From Deinococcus roseus (GTDB taxonomy: Bacteria; Deinococcota; Deinococci; Deinococcales; Deinococcaceae), in the NCBI RefSeq assembly GCF_014646895.1, contig NZ_BMOD01000002.1, positions 248,001 through 312,000 of the forward strand: 64,000 nucleotides of DNA, given 5' to 3'. Positions 11,191 through 19,282 of the stretch are shown in pieces (within the stretch, counting starts at the first letter, position 1; every line of letters begins with the position of its first letter). A model generated the notes under the pieces. It ran no database searches. It was not told the DNA's origin and saw nothing but the letters and a program-made list of their open reading frames with translations. Position numbers and translations under genes: made by a program.

Positions 11191-11443
11191 GCCGAGAGCC
11201 GAGAGCCGAGAGCCGAGAGCCGAGAGCCGAGAGCCGAGAGCCGAGAGCAAGGTAAAAGCTTGCCTCCAACATGTCAAGAAACAAATGTAGGAGCGCAGCG
11301 TGCAAGGAGACCAACTTGCGGTCTCCTGGATTGCACAAGACAGCGTGCTGCGCCCTCAAAGCAAAAGCCTCTCTCTCTGCCTTCTGCCCTCTGCCTTCTG
11401 CTTTTAGCCCTCGGCCCTCGGCTCTGGGCCCTCGGCCTTTTGC
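11191..11443. repeat. Heptad-bounded intergenic element 2 (longest arrays)
   Basis: The left edge is eight perfect tandem copies of the heptamer GCCGAGA (11191-11246). The right edge is ten consecutive heptads in unbroken 7-bp register (11374-11443), running from TCTCTGC and CTTCTGC types to CCTCGGC types, then CTTTTGC. Left and right are inverted relative to each other and could pair. The two heptad sub-types seen singly elsewhere (AGAAG-type and CGAGA-type) occur together here, showing they are one family. A nested stem-loop repeat sits at 11286-11357. The right array runs into the clpA reading frame. Confidence 0.85.
11286..11357. repeat. Nested stem-loop repeat, copy 1
   Basis: A palindromic unit of about 72 bp. 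Outer arms GCGCAGCGTGC/GCGTGCTGCGC enclose TGCAA/TTGCA and an inner stem GGAGACC/GGTCTCC. The single-stranded part on the right reads CACAAGACAG. A second copy at 37949-38019 has the same layout, but its stems are changed on both sides in a compensatory way. See the findings. Confidence 0.75.
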
Positions 11444-13668
11444 ACCGACAACCCAGGCAACACCAGTTGCAGTTTTCCAGCCTGTACCGTCACCGTGACC
11501 TCTCCCCCCTTGTTCAGTTGCCCGAAGAGGATCTGGTCTGCCAGGGGTTTTTTCAGGTGTTCCTGAATCACGCGGGCCAGCGGTCTGGCCCCCATGGCTG
11601 GATCGTAGCCTTTTTCAGAGAGCCACTGTATGGCGGTTTCATCGATGGTCAGATGGACGTTTTTGGACTTCAGCTGGCCTGCCAGTTCCCGCAGGAATTT
11701 GTTCACCACCAGATGCATGGTTTCCCTGGCCAGAGGTTTGAAGGAGACAATGCCGTCCAGCCGGTTTCTGAATTCGGGCGTGAAGGTGCGTTTGATGGCC
11801 TCCAGGTCCTCTCCCACCCGCACAGTGCGACCAAAGCCCACCGGGCTTTTGGCATTTTCTTCTGCGCCAGCGTTGGTGGTCATGATCAACACCACACCCC
11901 GGAAATCAATCTGTTTGCCGTTGTGGTCGGTGAGTTTGCCGTAATCCATCACCTGCAGCAGGATGTTGTACACGTCCGGGTGGGCTTTTTCGATTTCGTC
12001 CAGCAAAACCACACTCTGTGGGTGCCTGAGCACCTGATCTGTGAGCAGTCCGCCCTGATCGAAGCCCACATATCCGGGAGGGGCACCAATCAGACGGGAC
12101 ACGCTGTGTTTCTCCATGTATTCGGACATGTCGAAACGCAGGAATTCTGCTCCCAGCACGCGGGCGAGTTGTTTGGCCAGTTCGGTTTTGCCCACCCCGG
12201 TGGGACCTGCGAACAGGAAAGCCCCCACGGGTTTCCCTTCCTGCCTGAGGCCTGCACGGGCCAGTTTGACGGTGTCCGAGACCTCTTTGACCGCCTCGTC
12301 CTGACCGTAAACCACCTGCAGGAGCTCTGCTTCCAGATCCTGCAGTCTGGTCTGTTCGGTTTTCTGGATGGCCCCCAGGGGAAGCCGGGCAATCTTGGCC
12401 ACCACAGCCTCAATGTGCTTTGGGGTCAGCGTCTTGTTGCGCTTGGAGGCAGGTTTGAGGATTTCCAGTGCTCCTGCCTCGTCGATCACATCAATGGCCT
12501 TGTCGGGCAGCCTCCGGTCGGTGATGTACTGGGCACTGAGTTCCACGGCAGCCCTCAGGGCAGGCTTCGTGAATTTGAGCTTGTGGTGCTGCTCATAGTA
12601 AGGAGCAATGCCTTCCAGAATTTTGATGGCATCTTCCTGGGTGGGTTCTGGCACGTCAATTTTCTGGAAACGGCGGCCCAGTGCACGGTCTTTTTCCAGG
12701 TGCTTGTATTCCTCGTAGGTGGTGGCCCCGATGGTGCGCAGGTGCCCCTTGCTGAGGGCGGGTTTCAGCAGGTTGCTGGCGTCCATAGAGCCGCCTTCCA
12801 CCGCTCCAGCACGCACAATGGTGTGGATCTCGTCGATGAACAGGATCACTTTGCGGCCTTCTAAAGCCGCAATCACCGCTTTCAGGCGCTCCTCAAAGTC
12901 CCCTCTGTAGCGGGTTCCGGCCAGCAACGCCCCCATGTCCAGCGAGTACAGCGTCATGTCGGAGAGCAGTTCTGGGACCTCTTGCAGGGCAATTTTGCGG
13001 GCCAGTCCTTCCACAATGGCGGTTTTGCCCACGCCGGGTTCTCCAACCAGCACAGGGTTGTTCTTGGTGCGGCGGGCCAGCACCTGCATGGTGCGTTCCA
13101 GCTCAAATTCCCGGCCAATCATGGGGTCAATCAAGCCTGCTCTTGCCCGGTCGGTGAGGTCCACACAGTACAGCTTGAGGGGATCGTTGTCAGAGCCGCC
13201 CGCCTGGGTGGGCTGGGTCAGCCCCTCGCCGGGATTGGTGGTCACCTGAAACTTGCGTTTGCCATGCGAGATGTACTCGATGGCGTCCAGTCGGGTCATG
13301 CCCTGTTCTTCCAGCAGGAAACGCGCCACCGAGGTGTCTTCTTCCAGCAGGGCCACCAGCACCTGTGCTCCGGTCACCTGTTCCTGGGCGGCTGCACGCA
13401 TCTGCCTGAGGGCACGCTGAAGCACCCGATCAAAAGCCAGGGTGGAGGTGGGCCGCACATCGTCGTACCCCTCCATGTTGTCAAATTCGGTTTCCAGGGC
13501 ATCTTCCAGAATGCTCAGGTCAATGCCGCAGGCCTGCAACACCGGACGGGCGTCTTCGTCGTCCATCAGGGCGTACAGCATGTGCTCCAGGGTGATGTAC
13601 TCATGGCCGTAACTGTGGGCCAGTTGCACGGCCCTCTGGATGCTCTGTTCCAGGGTTTCGGTGATCAT
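11404..13668 (-). CDS. clpA: ATP-dependent Clp protease ATP-binding subunit ClpA
   Basis: A 754-residue AAA+ unfoldase that feeds substrates to ClpP. It has an N-terminal Clp-N repeat domain, then two AAA modules with Walker A motifs GEPGVGKTA and GPTGVGKTEL and Walker B LFIDEIH and VLLDEIE. The ClpP-docking loop appears as PVGFG, i.e. VGF where IGF/IGL is usual. The ATG at 13668 overlaps the clpS stop as ATGA and has GGAGG upstream, so the longer MHHGGG start is unlikely. The last dozen codons (about KAEGPEPRAEG) are encoded by the right heptad array of the intergenic element, so the C-terminal tail is repeat-derived. ClpP is not in the window. Confidence 0.95.
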   Translation of the reverse strand: MITETLEQSIQRAVQLAHSYGHEYITLEHMLYALMDDEDARPVLQACGIDLSILEDALETEFDNMEGYDDVRPTSTLAFDRVLQRALRQMRAAAQEQVTGAQVLVALLEEDTSVARFLLEEQGMTRLDAIEYISHGKRKFQVTTNPGEGLTQPTQAGGSDNDPLKLYCVDLTDRARAGLIDPMIGREFELERTMQVLARRTKNNPVLVGEPGVGKTAIVEGLARKIALQEVPELLSDMTLYSLDMGALLAGTRYRGDFEERLKAVIAALEGRKVILFIDEIHTIVRAGAVEGGSMDASNLLKPALSKGHLRTIGATTYEEYKHLEKDRALGRRFQKIDVPEPTQEDAIKILEGIAPYYEQHHKLKFTKPALRAAVELSAQYITDRRLPDKAIDVIDEAGALEILKPASKRNKTLTPKHIEAVVAKIARLPLGAIQKTEQTRLQDLEAELLQVVYGQDEAVKEVSDTVKLARAGLRQEGKPVGAFLFAGPTGVGKTELAKQLARVLGAEFLRFDMSEYMEKHSVSRLIGAPPGYVGFDQGGLLTDQVLRHPQSVVLLDEIEKAHPDVYNILLQVMDYGKLTDHNGKQIDFRGVVLIMTTNAGAEENAKSPVGFGRTVRVGEDLEAIKRTFTPEFRNRLDGIVSFKPLARETMHLVVNKFLRELAGQLKSKNVHLTIDETAIQWLSEKGYDPAMGARPLARVIQEHLKKPLADQILFGQLNKGGEVTVTVQAGKLQLVLPGLSVQKAEGPEPRAEG

Positions 13669-13955
13669 TCCGCCTCCATGATGCATTTCAGGGGAAAGCC
13701 ATTCTGACGGGCATCGCTGTTCACCTGATGCACTTTGGTCTCTGCCACTTCAAAGGGATACACACCACACACCCCAGAGCCTTCCTGATGCACCGCCATC
13801 ATGATGCGGGTGGCCTGGGCTGGACTTTTGCGAAAAAACTCGACCAGCACCCGCACCACATAATCCATGGGGGTGTAGTCATCGTTGAGCAGGAGGACCT
13901 TGTAAAGGGGCGGACGCTGCGTCTGGGTCCGCGTTTCAGTGCGTGCCTCGGTCAT
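13665..13955 (-). CDS. clpS: ATP-dependent Clp protease adaptor ClpS
   Basis: A 96-residue N-end-rule adaptor that delivers substrates to ClpA. The conserved core LYKVLLLNDDYTPMDYVV and the later VHQEGSGVCGVYPFEVAETK are intact, including the residues that form the N-degron pocket and the ClpA-binding face. It overlaps clpA by 4 bp (ATGA), so the two are made together. The promoter should lie in the 374-bp gap upstream, most of which is heptad-bounded repeat DNA. Confidence 0.95.
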   Translation of the reverse strand: MTEARTETRTQTQRPPLYKVLLLNDDYTPMDYVVRVLVEFFRKSPAQATRIMMAVHQEGSGVCGVYPFEVAETKVHQVNSDARQNGFPLKCIMEAE

Positions 13956-14014
13956 AGGCAGAGTCTAACTTATTTGCCTGTTCTGCACGGTGAGTCTTGT
14001 TAGGATGATGGGCT

Positions 14015-14277
14015 GCAAGAAGCCGAGAGCTAAGGGCCGAGAGCCGAGGGCTGAGTGCAGTAAAAGCCTCTGCGAAAGCTTTTCTCTCATACAGCGTGTT
14101 GTGACTTCAGATATACAGCACAGTGATTTTTTATTTTTCCGAAAAATGAAGTGGTACATGGCAGCAACACCGATAAACGTAAAGAAAACAGTCAACCGTG
14201 TTTTTGCCCTCGGCTCTCGGCCCTCGGCAGCTTCCATGTCCCCGCCAGCCTTCTGCTTTCTGCCTTCTGCTTTCTGC
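14015..14277. repeat. Heptad-bounded intergenic element 3
   Basis: The left edge (14015-14063) holds seven heptads such as GCCGAGA, GCTAAGG, GCCGAGG and GCTGAGT. The right edge (14201-14277) holds eleven heptads in continuous register, starting TTTTTGC, CCTCGGC, TCTCGGC, passing three degenerate units, then CTTCTGC/TTTCTGC alternation. The AT-rich middle (14064-14200) shows no gene. This element fills most of the gap between the divergent clpS and acyl-CoA carboxylase genes, so both promoters lie at or inside its edges. Confidence 0.8.
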
Positions 14278-14329
14278 CAAAATATGACATTTTCCTCACG
14301 CCATCCATAAAATCTGTCATACTTTAACC

Positions 14330-15967
14330 ATGAGTTCACAACCGAAAAGCTGGCAGGACGCCCTGAAATCCCTGCAGGAAACTGTGTCCCGCACCCGGCA
14401 AGGGGGCGGCCCGAAAGCTGTGGAGCGGCAACACCAGAAAAACCGCCTTACCGCCAGAGAACGCATTGCGCACCTGATTGATGAAGGCAGTGAATTTGAC
14501 GAACTGATGACCCTGGCAGGCTTTGAAATGTACCAGGATGTGGGTGGATGCCCTTCCGGGGGCACTGTGGCAGGCATTGGATATTTGCATGGAAGACCCT
14601 GGATGATCATTGCCAACGATGCCACCGTGAAAGCCGGGGCTTTTTTCCCCATCACCGCCAAGAAAGTGATCCGGGCCCAGACCATGGCCCTGGAGAATCA
14701 CATTCCGGTGGTGTACCTGGTGGATTCTGCCGGGGTTTACCTGCCCATGCAGGACGAGATCTTCCCGGACCAGGACGACTTCGGGCGGGTGTTTTACCTG
14801 AATGCCCGCATGAGCGCCCTGGGCATCCCGCAAATTGCAGCCATCATGGGAAACTGTGTGGCAGGTGGGGCTTACCTTCCTGTGATGTGCGACACCCTGA
14901 TCATGACCGAGGGATCAGGCCTCTATCTGGCCGGTCCAGCACTGGTCAAGGCAGCCATCGGGCAGAACATCGAGTCAGAGGCCCTGGGAGGGGCTTCTGT
15001 GCATGCAGAGATCTCTGGAACGGTGGATTACAAGGAGAAAGATGACCTGAGCGCCATCCGCAGAATCCGTGCTCTGGCCGAAATGCAGACCCAGAAATAC
15101 ACCGCGCCCTGGGCACAGAAACGCAAAACCCCCAGAGCACCCCAGTCCCAGAAAGACCTGCTGGACACCGTGAGCCTGGATGGCAGCAAACCCTACGATG
15201 TGCGTGAGGTTTTAAAAGCCCTGCTGGACGACAGCCACTTTGAGGAATACAAACCCGAGTACGGCCAGAGCATCGTGTGCGCTCTGGGCTGGCTCGGGGG
15301 GTATCCGGTGGGTGTGGTGGCCAATGACCGTCAGGTGATCCGCAAGAAACTCAAATCGGACGTGCCTGGCCTGCAAACCCGCATCGAGGTGGGTGGGGTG
15401 ATTTACGGGGACAGCGCAGACAAATCTGCCCGGTTCATCATGGAGGTCAACCAGATGGGTATTCCCCTGATCTTTGTCTCGGATGTGACGGGGTTCATGG
15501 TGGGCAAAGACAGCGAGTACGAGGGCATCATCCGCAAGGGAGCCAAGATGGTCAATGCGGTATCCAACACCGTGGTGCCCAAAATCACCCTGATCACCGG
15601 GGGCAGTTACGGGGCAGGCAATTACGCCATGAATGGCAAGGCTTATGGCCCCCGTTTCCTGTACGCCTGGCCCAGTGCCAGATACGCCGTGATGAGCGGG
15701 AATGCTGCAGCCAAAACCCTGCTGGACATCCAGTTGCAGGCTTTAAAGCGCCAGGGGCAGGAGCCCACAGACGAGGACCTGCAGACCCTCTTTGAACAGG
15801 TCAAAGACAAGTACGATCAGGAACTCGACCCCAGATACGCTGCCGCCAGATTGTGGGTGGATGAGATCATCCTGCCCGAAAGCACCCGTGAGCGCCTGAT
15901 CCGCACCCTGGAGGCCTGCTCGGGCAGTCCCACCGGAGATTTCAGGACCGGGATGCTGCAGGTGTAA
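14330..15967 (+). CDS. Acyl-CoA carboxylase carboxyltransferase (beta) subunit, methylcrotonyl-CoA-carboxylase-like
   Basis: A 545-residue biotin-dependent carboxyltransferase that moves CO2 from carboxybiotin to an acyl-CoA. It has the two crotonase-fold halves: the N-terminal one with NRLTARERI and VYLVDSAGVYLPMQDE, and the C-terminal one with ITGGSYGAGNYAMNGKAYGPRFLYAWP. The length, the GAGNYAM motif and the SAGVYLP substitution resemble 3-methylcrotonyl-CoA carboxylase beta more than propionyl- or acetyl-CoA carboxylase. The biotin-carrying alpha subunit is not in the window. Leucine-pathway genes at 38-41 kb support the substrate guess. There is no Shine-Dalgarno; TACTTT lies four bases before the ATG. 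Confidence 0.82.
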   Translation: MSSQPKSWQDALKSLQETVSRTRQGGGPKAVERQHQKNRLTARERIAHLIDEGSEFDELMTLAGFEMYQDVGGCPSGGTVAGIGYLHGRPWMIIANDATVKAGAFFPITAKKVIRAQTMALENHIPVVYLVDSAGVYLPMQDEIFPDQDDFGRVFYLNARMSALGIPQIAAIMGNCVAGGAYLPVMCDTLIMTEGSGLYLAGPALVKAAIGQNIESEALGGASVHAEISGTVDYKEKDDLSAIRRIRALAEMQTQKYTAPWAQKRKTPRAPQSQKDLLDTVSLDGSKPYDVREVLKALLDDSHFEEYKPEYGQSIVCALGWLGGYPVGVVANDRQVIRKKLKSDVPGLQTRIEVGGVIYGDSADKSARFIMEVNQMGIPLIFVSDVTGFMVGKDSEYEGIIRKGAKMVNAVSNTVVPKITLITGGSYGAGNYAMNGKAYGPRFLYAWPSARYAVMSGNAAAKTLLDIQLQALKRQGQEPTDEDLQTLFEQVKDKYDQELDPRYAAARLWVDEIILPESTRERLIRTLEACSGSPTGDFRTGMLQV

Positions 15968-16046
15968 TACCTCAGGCTTTTCAAGCTGCATGACTTGCCG
16001 CACAATGAAGGTACACATGATCTTTGCTGGACTGAAGGAGACAGGC

Positions 16047-16496
16047 ATGAAAGCTCAAAAAGTCAGCAGTCTTGAAACGCTCCACCCCGATTTCAGAGAG
16101 AATCTGGAACGCTGGCTGCAAGCTGCCCAGCAGAAATTCCCCCAATACGAGTTCCGGGTGCTGGAAACCCGCAGAAACAAAACCCGTCAGAAAAAACTCT
16201 TCTCTGAAAACAGCACCCAACACTGGGTCACCAGTTTTGATGGCAGCCGCCTGAGAAGCATGCACCAGTATGGCCTCGCTGCAGACATTGGGATTCTGAA
16301 CCGCAAGACCCGCAAGTCTGTGTGGGATTCCCGGGTGTGGCGCACCATTTACGCTTACATCCCCCCCAGCGTTCACGGCCTGGAGGTGGGCGTGCAGGAA
16401 CTGACCCATTTGCAGCTTCAGGGCGCAGGCGCACAATACCGGGATGGCGAACTGCAGGCAAAATACATCGAGAAGCTTGGACTGACCCTGAGTTGA
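16047..16496 (+). CDS. M15-family peptidase (endolysin/VanY-like)
   Basis: A 149-residue protein resembling L-alanyl-D-glutamate or D-Ala-D-Ala peptidases of family M15. The zinc motif is SRLRSMHQYGLAADIGI (HxxxxxxD), and the later ELTHLQL supplies the catalytic Glu/His region. FRVLETRRNKTRQKKLF fits the family's conserved arginine-rich strand. No signal peptide is visible, so export would need another route or a phage-like release; alternatively it recycles cell wall inside. GAAGGAG six bases before the ATG at 16047 fixes the start. The convergent P450 gene follows across a shared terminator. Confidence 0.7.
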   Translation: MKAQKVSSLETLHPDFRENLERWLQAAQQKFPQYEFRVLETRRNKTRQKKLFSENSTQHWVTSFDGSRLRSMHQYGLAADIGILNRKTRKSVWDSRVWRTIYAYIPPSVHGLEVGVQELTHLQLQGAGAQYRDGELQAKYIEKLGLTLS

Positions 16497-16501
16497 GTCC
16501 C

Positions 16502-16541
16502 AAACCAGAGAAAGCCTCCATCTGGAGGCTTTCTCTGGTTT
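16502..16541. terminator. Bidirectional terminator between the M15 peptidase and P450
   Basis: A 19-bp inverted repeat, AAACCAGAGAAAGCCTCCA and its complement, with almost no loop spacer. AAA on one side and TTT on the other give U-rich ends in both directions. It lies between two convergent genes. Confidence 0.85.
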
Positions 16542-16561
16542 GGATCCTGGGACCTGAACAC

Positions 16562-17746
16562 TCAGGACCAGGACAGCACCAGATCTCGAAAACCCCGGAA
16601 CATGGTGCTGGGACGGCGTTCCAGATGCACCACCCTGGGGAGGCCCAGAGGCAGCAGGAGTTCAAAAGCAATCTGGGCTTCCAGTCTGGCCAGCGGTGCC
16701 CCCAGACAGAAGTGGATGCCCCGACCAAATCCCAGGTGGCGGTTGGGGGTGCGGGTGACATCCAGGGTGTCAGGGTTCTGGAACACCCGTTCATCCCGGT
16801 TGGCCGCTCCGATCACTGCAGCCACCTGCTGGTTTTTGCGGATCACCTGCCCCGCAATTTCCAGGTCTTCCAGTGCGGCCCGGAAGGTGGCCCTTTGCAC
16901 CGGAGCATCGAAGCGCAGCATTTCATCCACCCCTGTAGAAAGGTGCTCCGGGTGGTCCCGGAGGTGCTGCAGTTGTTCTGGAAAACGGGTGAGGGCGTGG
17001 TAACCGTTGCCAATCAAATTGATGGTGGTTTCATGGCCTGCCAGCAAGAGCAGGAAACAGGTGGCCAGGATTTCCCCGTGGGTCAGTTTGCCCTGCTGGT
17101 CTTCTGCAGCAATCAGGAGGCTGACCAGATCGTCTTGCAGATCATGGCGGCGCACCTTGATCAGGTCATCAAAGTATTTGAAGATGCTGCCCAGGGCCAT
17201 CTGGGCTTTCTGGCCTGCTTCCGGGTCGGTGACCGTGAGGATGTCTGCCCCATCAATCAGGTGTGAGGACCAGTCCCTGAACAGGTGGCGGTCCCGGTCT
17301 GGAACCCCCAGCAATTCAGCAATCACAATGATGGGCAGCGGAAAGGCCAGGCTTTCAATCAGGGAAAAATCCTGGCCTTTTTTGATCTGCGAAACCAGAT
17401 CCTCGGTGATGCTGCGAATCTTGGGTTCCAGACTGGCCACCACCCTGGGTGTGAAGGCCTGGCTGACCAGGGCCCTCAGGCGGGTGTGGTCTGGTGGATC
17501 GGCGTCCAGCATGTGCCGGGAGAGCTGCTGGGGCACAGCACTGACCCTGGAAATGTCCTTGGTGAACCGCAAATCTTTCAGGACCATTTCGGTGTCTTCA
17601 TGGCGGGTCACAAACCACATGCCCCCGGTCAGGCCACTGTGCGGGTACCAGTAGGCAGGGGCCTGATTGCGCAACTCACGGTAAATGGGGTAGGGATTTT
17701 CCAGAAATTCCGGTGTGGAGAACAGGTCTGCAAATGCAGTGGTCAT
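16562..17746 (-). CDS. Cytochrome P450
   Basis: A 394-residue soluble bacterial P450 monooxygenase. Motifs are the I-helix AGHETTINLI, the ExxR segment DEMLRF, and the heme-binding loop FGRGIHFCLGAPLARLE with the cysteine ligand near residue 347. Size and the early sequence FLENPYPIYRELR match the CYP107/CYP102-like soluble class. No ferredoxin or reductase is adjacent, so redox partners must come from elsewhere. The ATG at 17746 follows TAAAAT by five bases without a Shine-Dalgarno, a leaderless layout. The natural substrate is unknown; carotenoid hydroxylation by P450s is known in deinococci, but nothing here points to it. Confidence 0.93.
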   Translation of the reverse strand: MTTAFADLFSTPEFLENPYPIYRELRNQAPAYWYPHSGLTGGMWFVTRHEDTEMVLKDLRFTKDISRVSAVPQQLSRHMLDADPPDHTRLRALVSQAFTPRVVASLEPKIRSITEDLVSQIKKGQDFSLIESLAFPLPIIVIAELLGVPDRDRHLFRDWSSHLIDGADILTVTDPEAGQKAQMALGSIFKYFDDLIKVRRHDLQDDLVSLLIAAEDQQGKLTHGEILATCFLLLLAGHETTINLIGNGYHALTRFPEQLQHLRDHPEHLSTGVDEMLRFDAPVQRATFRAALEDLEIAGQVIRKNQQVAAVIGAANRDERVFQNPDTLDVTRTPNRHLGFGRGIHFCLGAPLARLEAQIAFELLLPLGLPRVVHLERRPSTMFRGFRDLVLSWS

Positions 17747-17751
17747 GGTCC

Positions 17752-17757
17752 ATTTTA
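17752..17757 (-). promoter_or_regulatory. Putative leaderless -10 box of the P450
   Basis: Minus-strand TAAAAT, then GGACC, then the ATG. No ribosome-binding site fits between, which supports a leaderless mRNA. Confidence 0.45.
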
Positions 17758-17989
17758 TGCCCTGAGGCCCATGGGCACCACCCCAGCAGTTTCCTGAGAA
17801 TTGCCGCTGATCAGCATGATGTGCAAATTGTACATGAGAAGCATGATACTCAAAAAAACCCTCTTTCAGCGCATGAAAAAACCGTATCAATGGTTGCATT
17901 TCAAGCAACAATGAGTGACTTATGGGGACTGGAGCAATGTTGCAAGATTGCTGACTTTCTGCCTTCAGCCAGGGGCACTATTGTAAATT

Positions 17990-18118
17990 ATGGAAACCCT
18001 GATTCTGCTCCTCGCCACACCCGTGGTCGGCACGGCCATCTTCTATCTGGTTTTGCTTGCTGTAGAAGCAGTCCAGAAGCACACCCATTCTCGCCCCATG
18101 AACCCCAAGCACCACTGA
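17990..18118 (+). CDS. Putative 42-residue single-span membrane protein
   Basis: A short open frame in the 514-bp gap between the divergent P450 and AraC genes. The product starts METLILLLATPVVGTAIFY and continues hydrophobic to about residue 28, then has a charged tail QKHTHSRPMNPKHH. That is a single membrane helix with a His-rich cytoplasmic or periplasmic tail. TATTGT lies five bases before the ATG, as in other leaderless candidates here. There is no recognisable family. The rest of the gap (17760-17985 and 18119-18260) shows nothing I can name. Confidence 0.4.
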   Translation: METLILLLATPVVGTAIFYLVLLAVEAVQKHTHSRPMNPKHH

Positions 18119-18260
18119 AACCCCTGAAAACTTGCAGGCCATGGGGAAAACAACTTGAAGATCATTTGAGACGCAAAGCTTGCGTTATGCTGGAGGTGTT
18201 GCTGGTGCACTTCAGCATTGCGCAACTTTCTTTTTGAGCCTTTGTGACCCCTTTCACACC

Positions 18261-19199
18261 ATGCCCAGAGCCAGATTGCCTGCCACAGATCAGCCTTTCA
18301 ATGCAGACCTGCACACCCCTCTGTTTCTGGACCAGTATCGGGAATACGATCCCCATCCGGCGTTGCAGAACCAGGTGCGCAGTTACTGGAGCATGGAGGA
18401 ATTTCACACCACCCGCACCGAGAAACACCGTTTTTACCCGGAGCGTCTGGTGCGACTGTGTTTCTATCAGGGCGAGGCCTTCTTTCCAGATGCCTCCTCG
18501 CAGTGGACGGGACCGCTGCCCAACATGTACATGCTGGGGTTTCAGAAAGAACCCATCCGCTTTGTCTCCCGTGGCCTCACCCGCGTGGTGGGGGTGGAGA
18601 TGTACCCCTGGGCTGCCAGGGCCTTGCTGCAAGGAGACCGGAACCTGCAAGACATCTTCTTCCAGCCCCTGCAAGCCTCTTTGCAACACCTGTCAGCAGA
18701 AGTGCTGGCCCTGATCCAGCTCAATGCCATTCAGGAAGCCCTGGAGGCCATTGAGGCCTGGTTGTTGCAGCGTTTGCCCCTGCAGGACATTCAGGGCAAT
18801 GCAGGCATCCAGGCCGCCCTGAGCCTGTACCACCTGAAAGGCCAGGGCAAAATCAGCGAACTGGCCGAAGTGCATGGGGTGTCTGTGCGCCAGCTGGAAC
18901 GGCAGTTTCACAGCAGCGTGGGCATCACTCCCAAAACCCTTTCCAAGATCATCCGGTTTGAGGAGGCCCACAATGCTTTGTGGGTCAATCCGCACATCAG
19001 CCTGACCGAACTGGCCTTTGAGCTGGGTTTTGCAGATCAGGCCCACTTTTGCCGGGAGTTTCGGGGGTTCACCCACATCACCCCTGGAGAGTTTTCCAGG
19101 CACGTGCAGGAACACCTGCTGCACAGGGACCATGCAGCCCAGCACCACTCCAAGCTGCACATGTCCAACACAGAAAAACCCAGTCATTCTAAGCCCTAG
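18261..19199 (+). CDS. AraC-family transcriptional regulator
   Basis: A 312-residue regulator. The C-terminal third has two helix-turn-helix units of the AraC type: KISELAEVHGVSVRQLERQF and, after a linker with GITPKTLSKIIRFE, SLTELAFELGFADQAHFCREF. The N-terminal domain (DQYREYDPHPALQNQVRSYW onward) is the type with conserved YxP and FYPERLVRLCF patches seen in many uncharacterised AraC proteins. The ATG at 18261 was chosen at the beginning of the conserved sequence; no Shine-Dalgarno is evident. The MFS transporter 83 bp downstream on the same strand is its most likely target. Confidence 0.87.
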   Translation: MPRARLPATDQPFNADLHTPLFLDQYREYDPHPALQNQVRSYWSMEEFHTTRTEKHRFYPERLVRLCFYQGEAFFPDASSQWTGPLPNMYMLGFQKEPIRFVSRGLTRVVGVEMYPWAARALLQGDRNLQDIFFQPLQASLQHLSAEVLALIQLNAIQEALEAIEAWLLQRLPLQDIQGNAGIQAALSLYHLKGQGKISELAEVHGVSVRQLERQFHSSVGITPKTLSKIIRFEEAHNALWVNPHISLTELAFELGFADQAHFCREFRGFTHITPGEFSRHVQEHLLHRDHAAQHHSKLHMSNTEKPSHSKP

Positions 19200-19282
19200 G
19201 CAGAATGACTTAAGCCATTTACAGCCTGGGCATGTCGCTTTTTTTCAAGTGCCACGCAGGGCACCCTTGCTACATTGGCTGC

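Noticed and set aside
11191..11246. Tandem heptamers considered as a CRISPR array or minisatellite gene
   Set aside because: Unit is 7 bp with no spacers and no cas genes; it forms the edge of a repeat element.
13669..13686. Earlier ATG for clpA (MHHGGG)
   Set aside because: It lies inside clpS; the ATGA overlap with a GGAGG site at 13668 is the normal coupled start.
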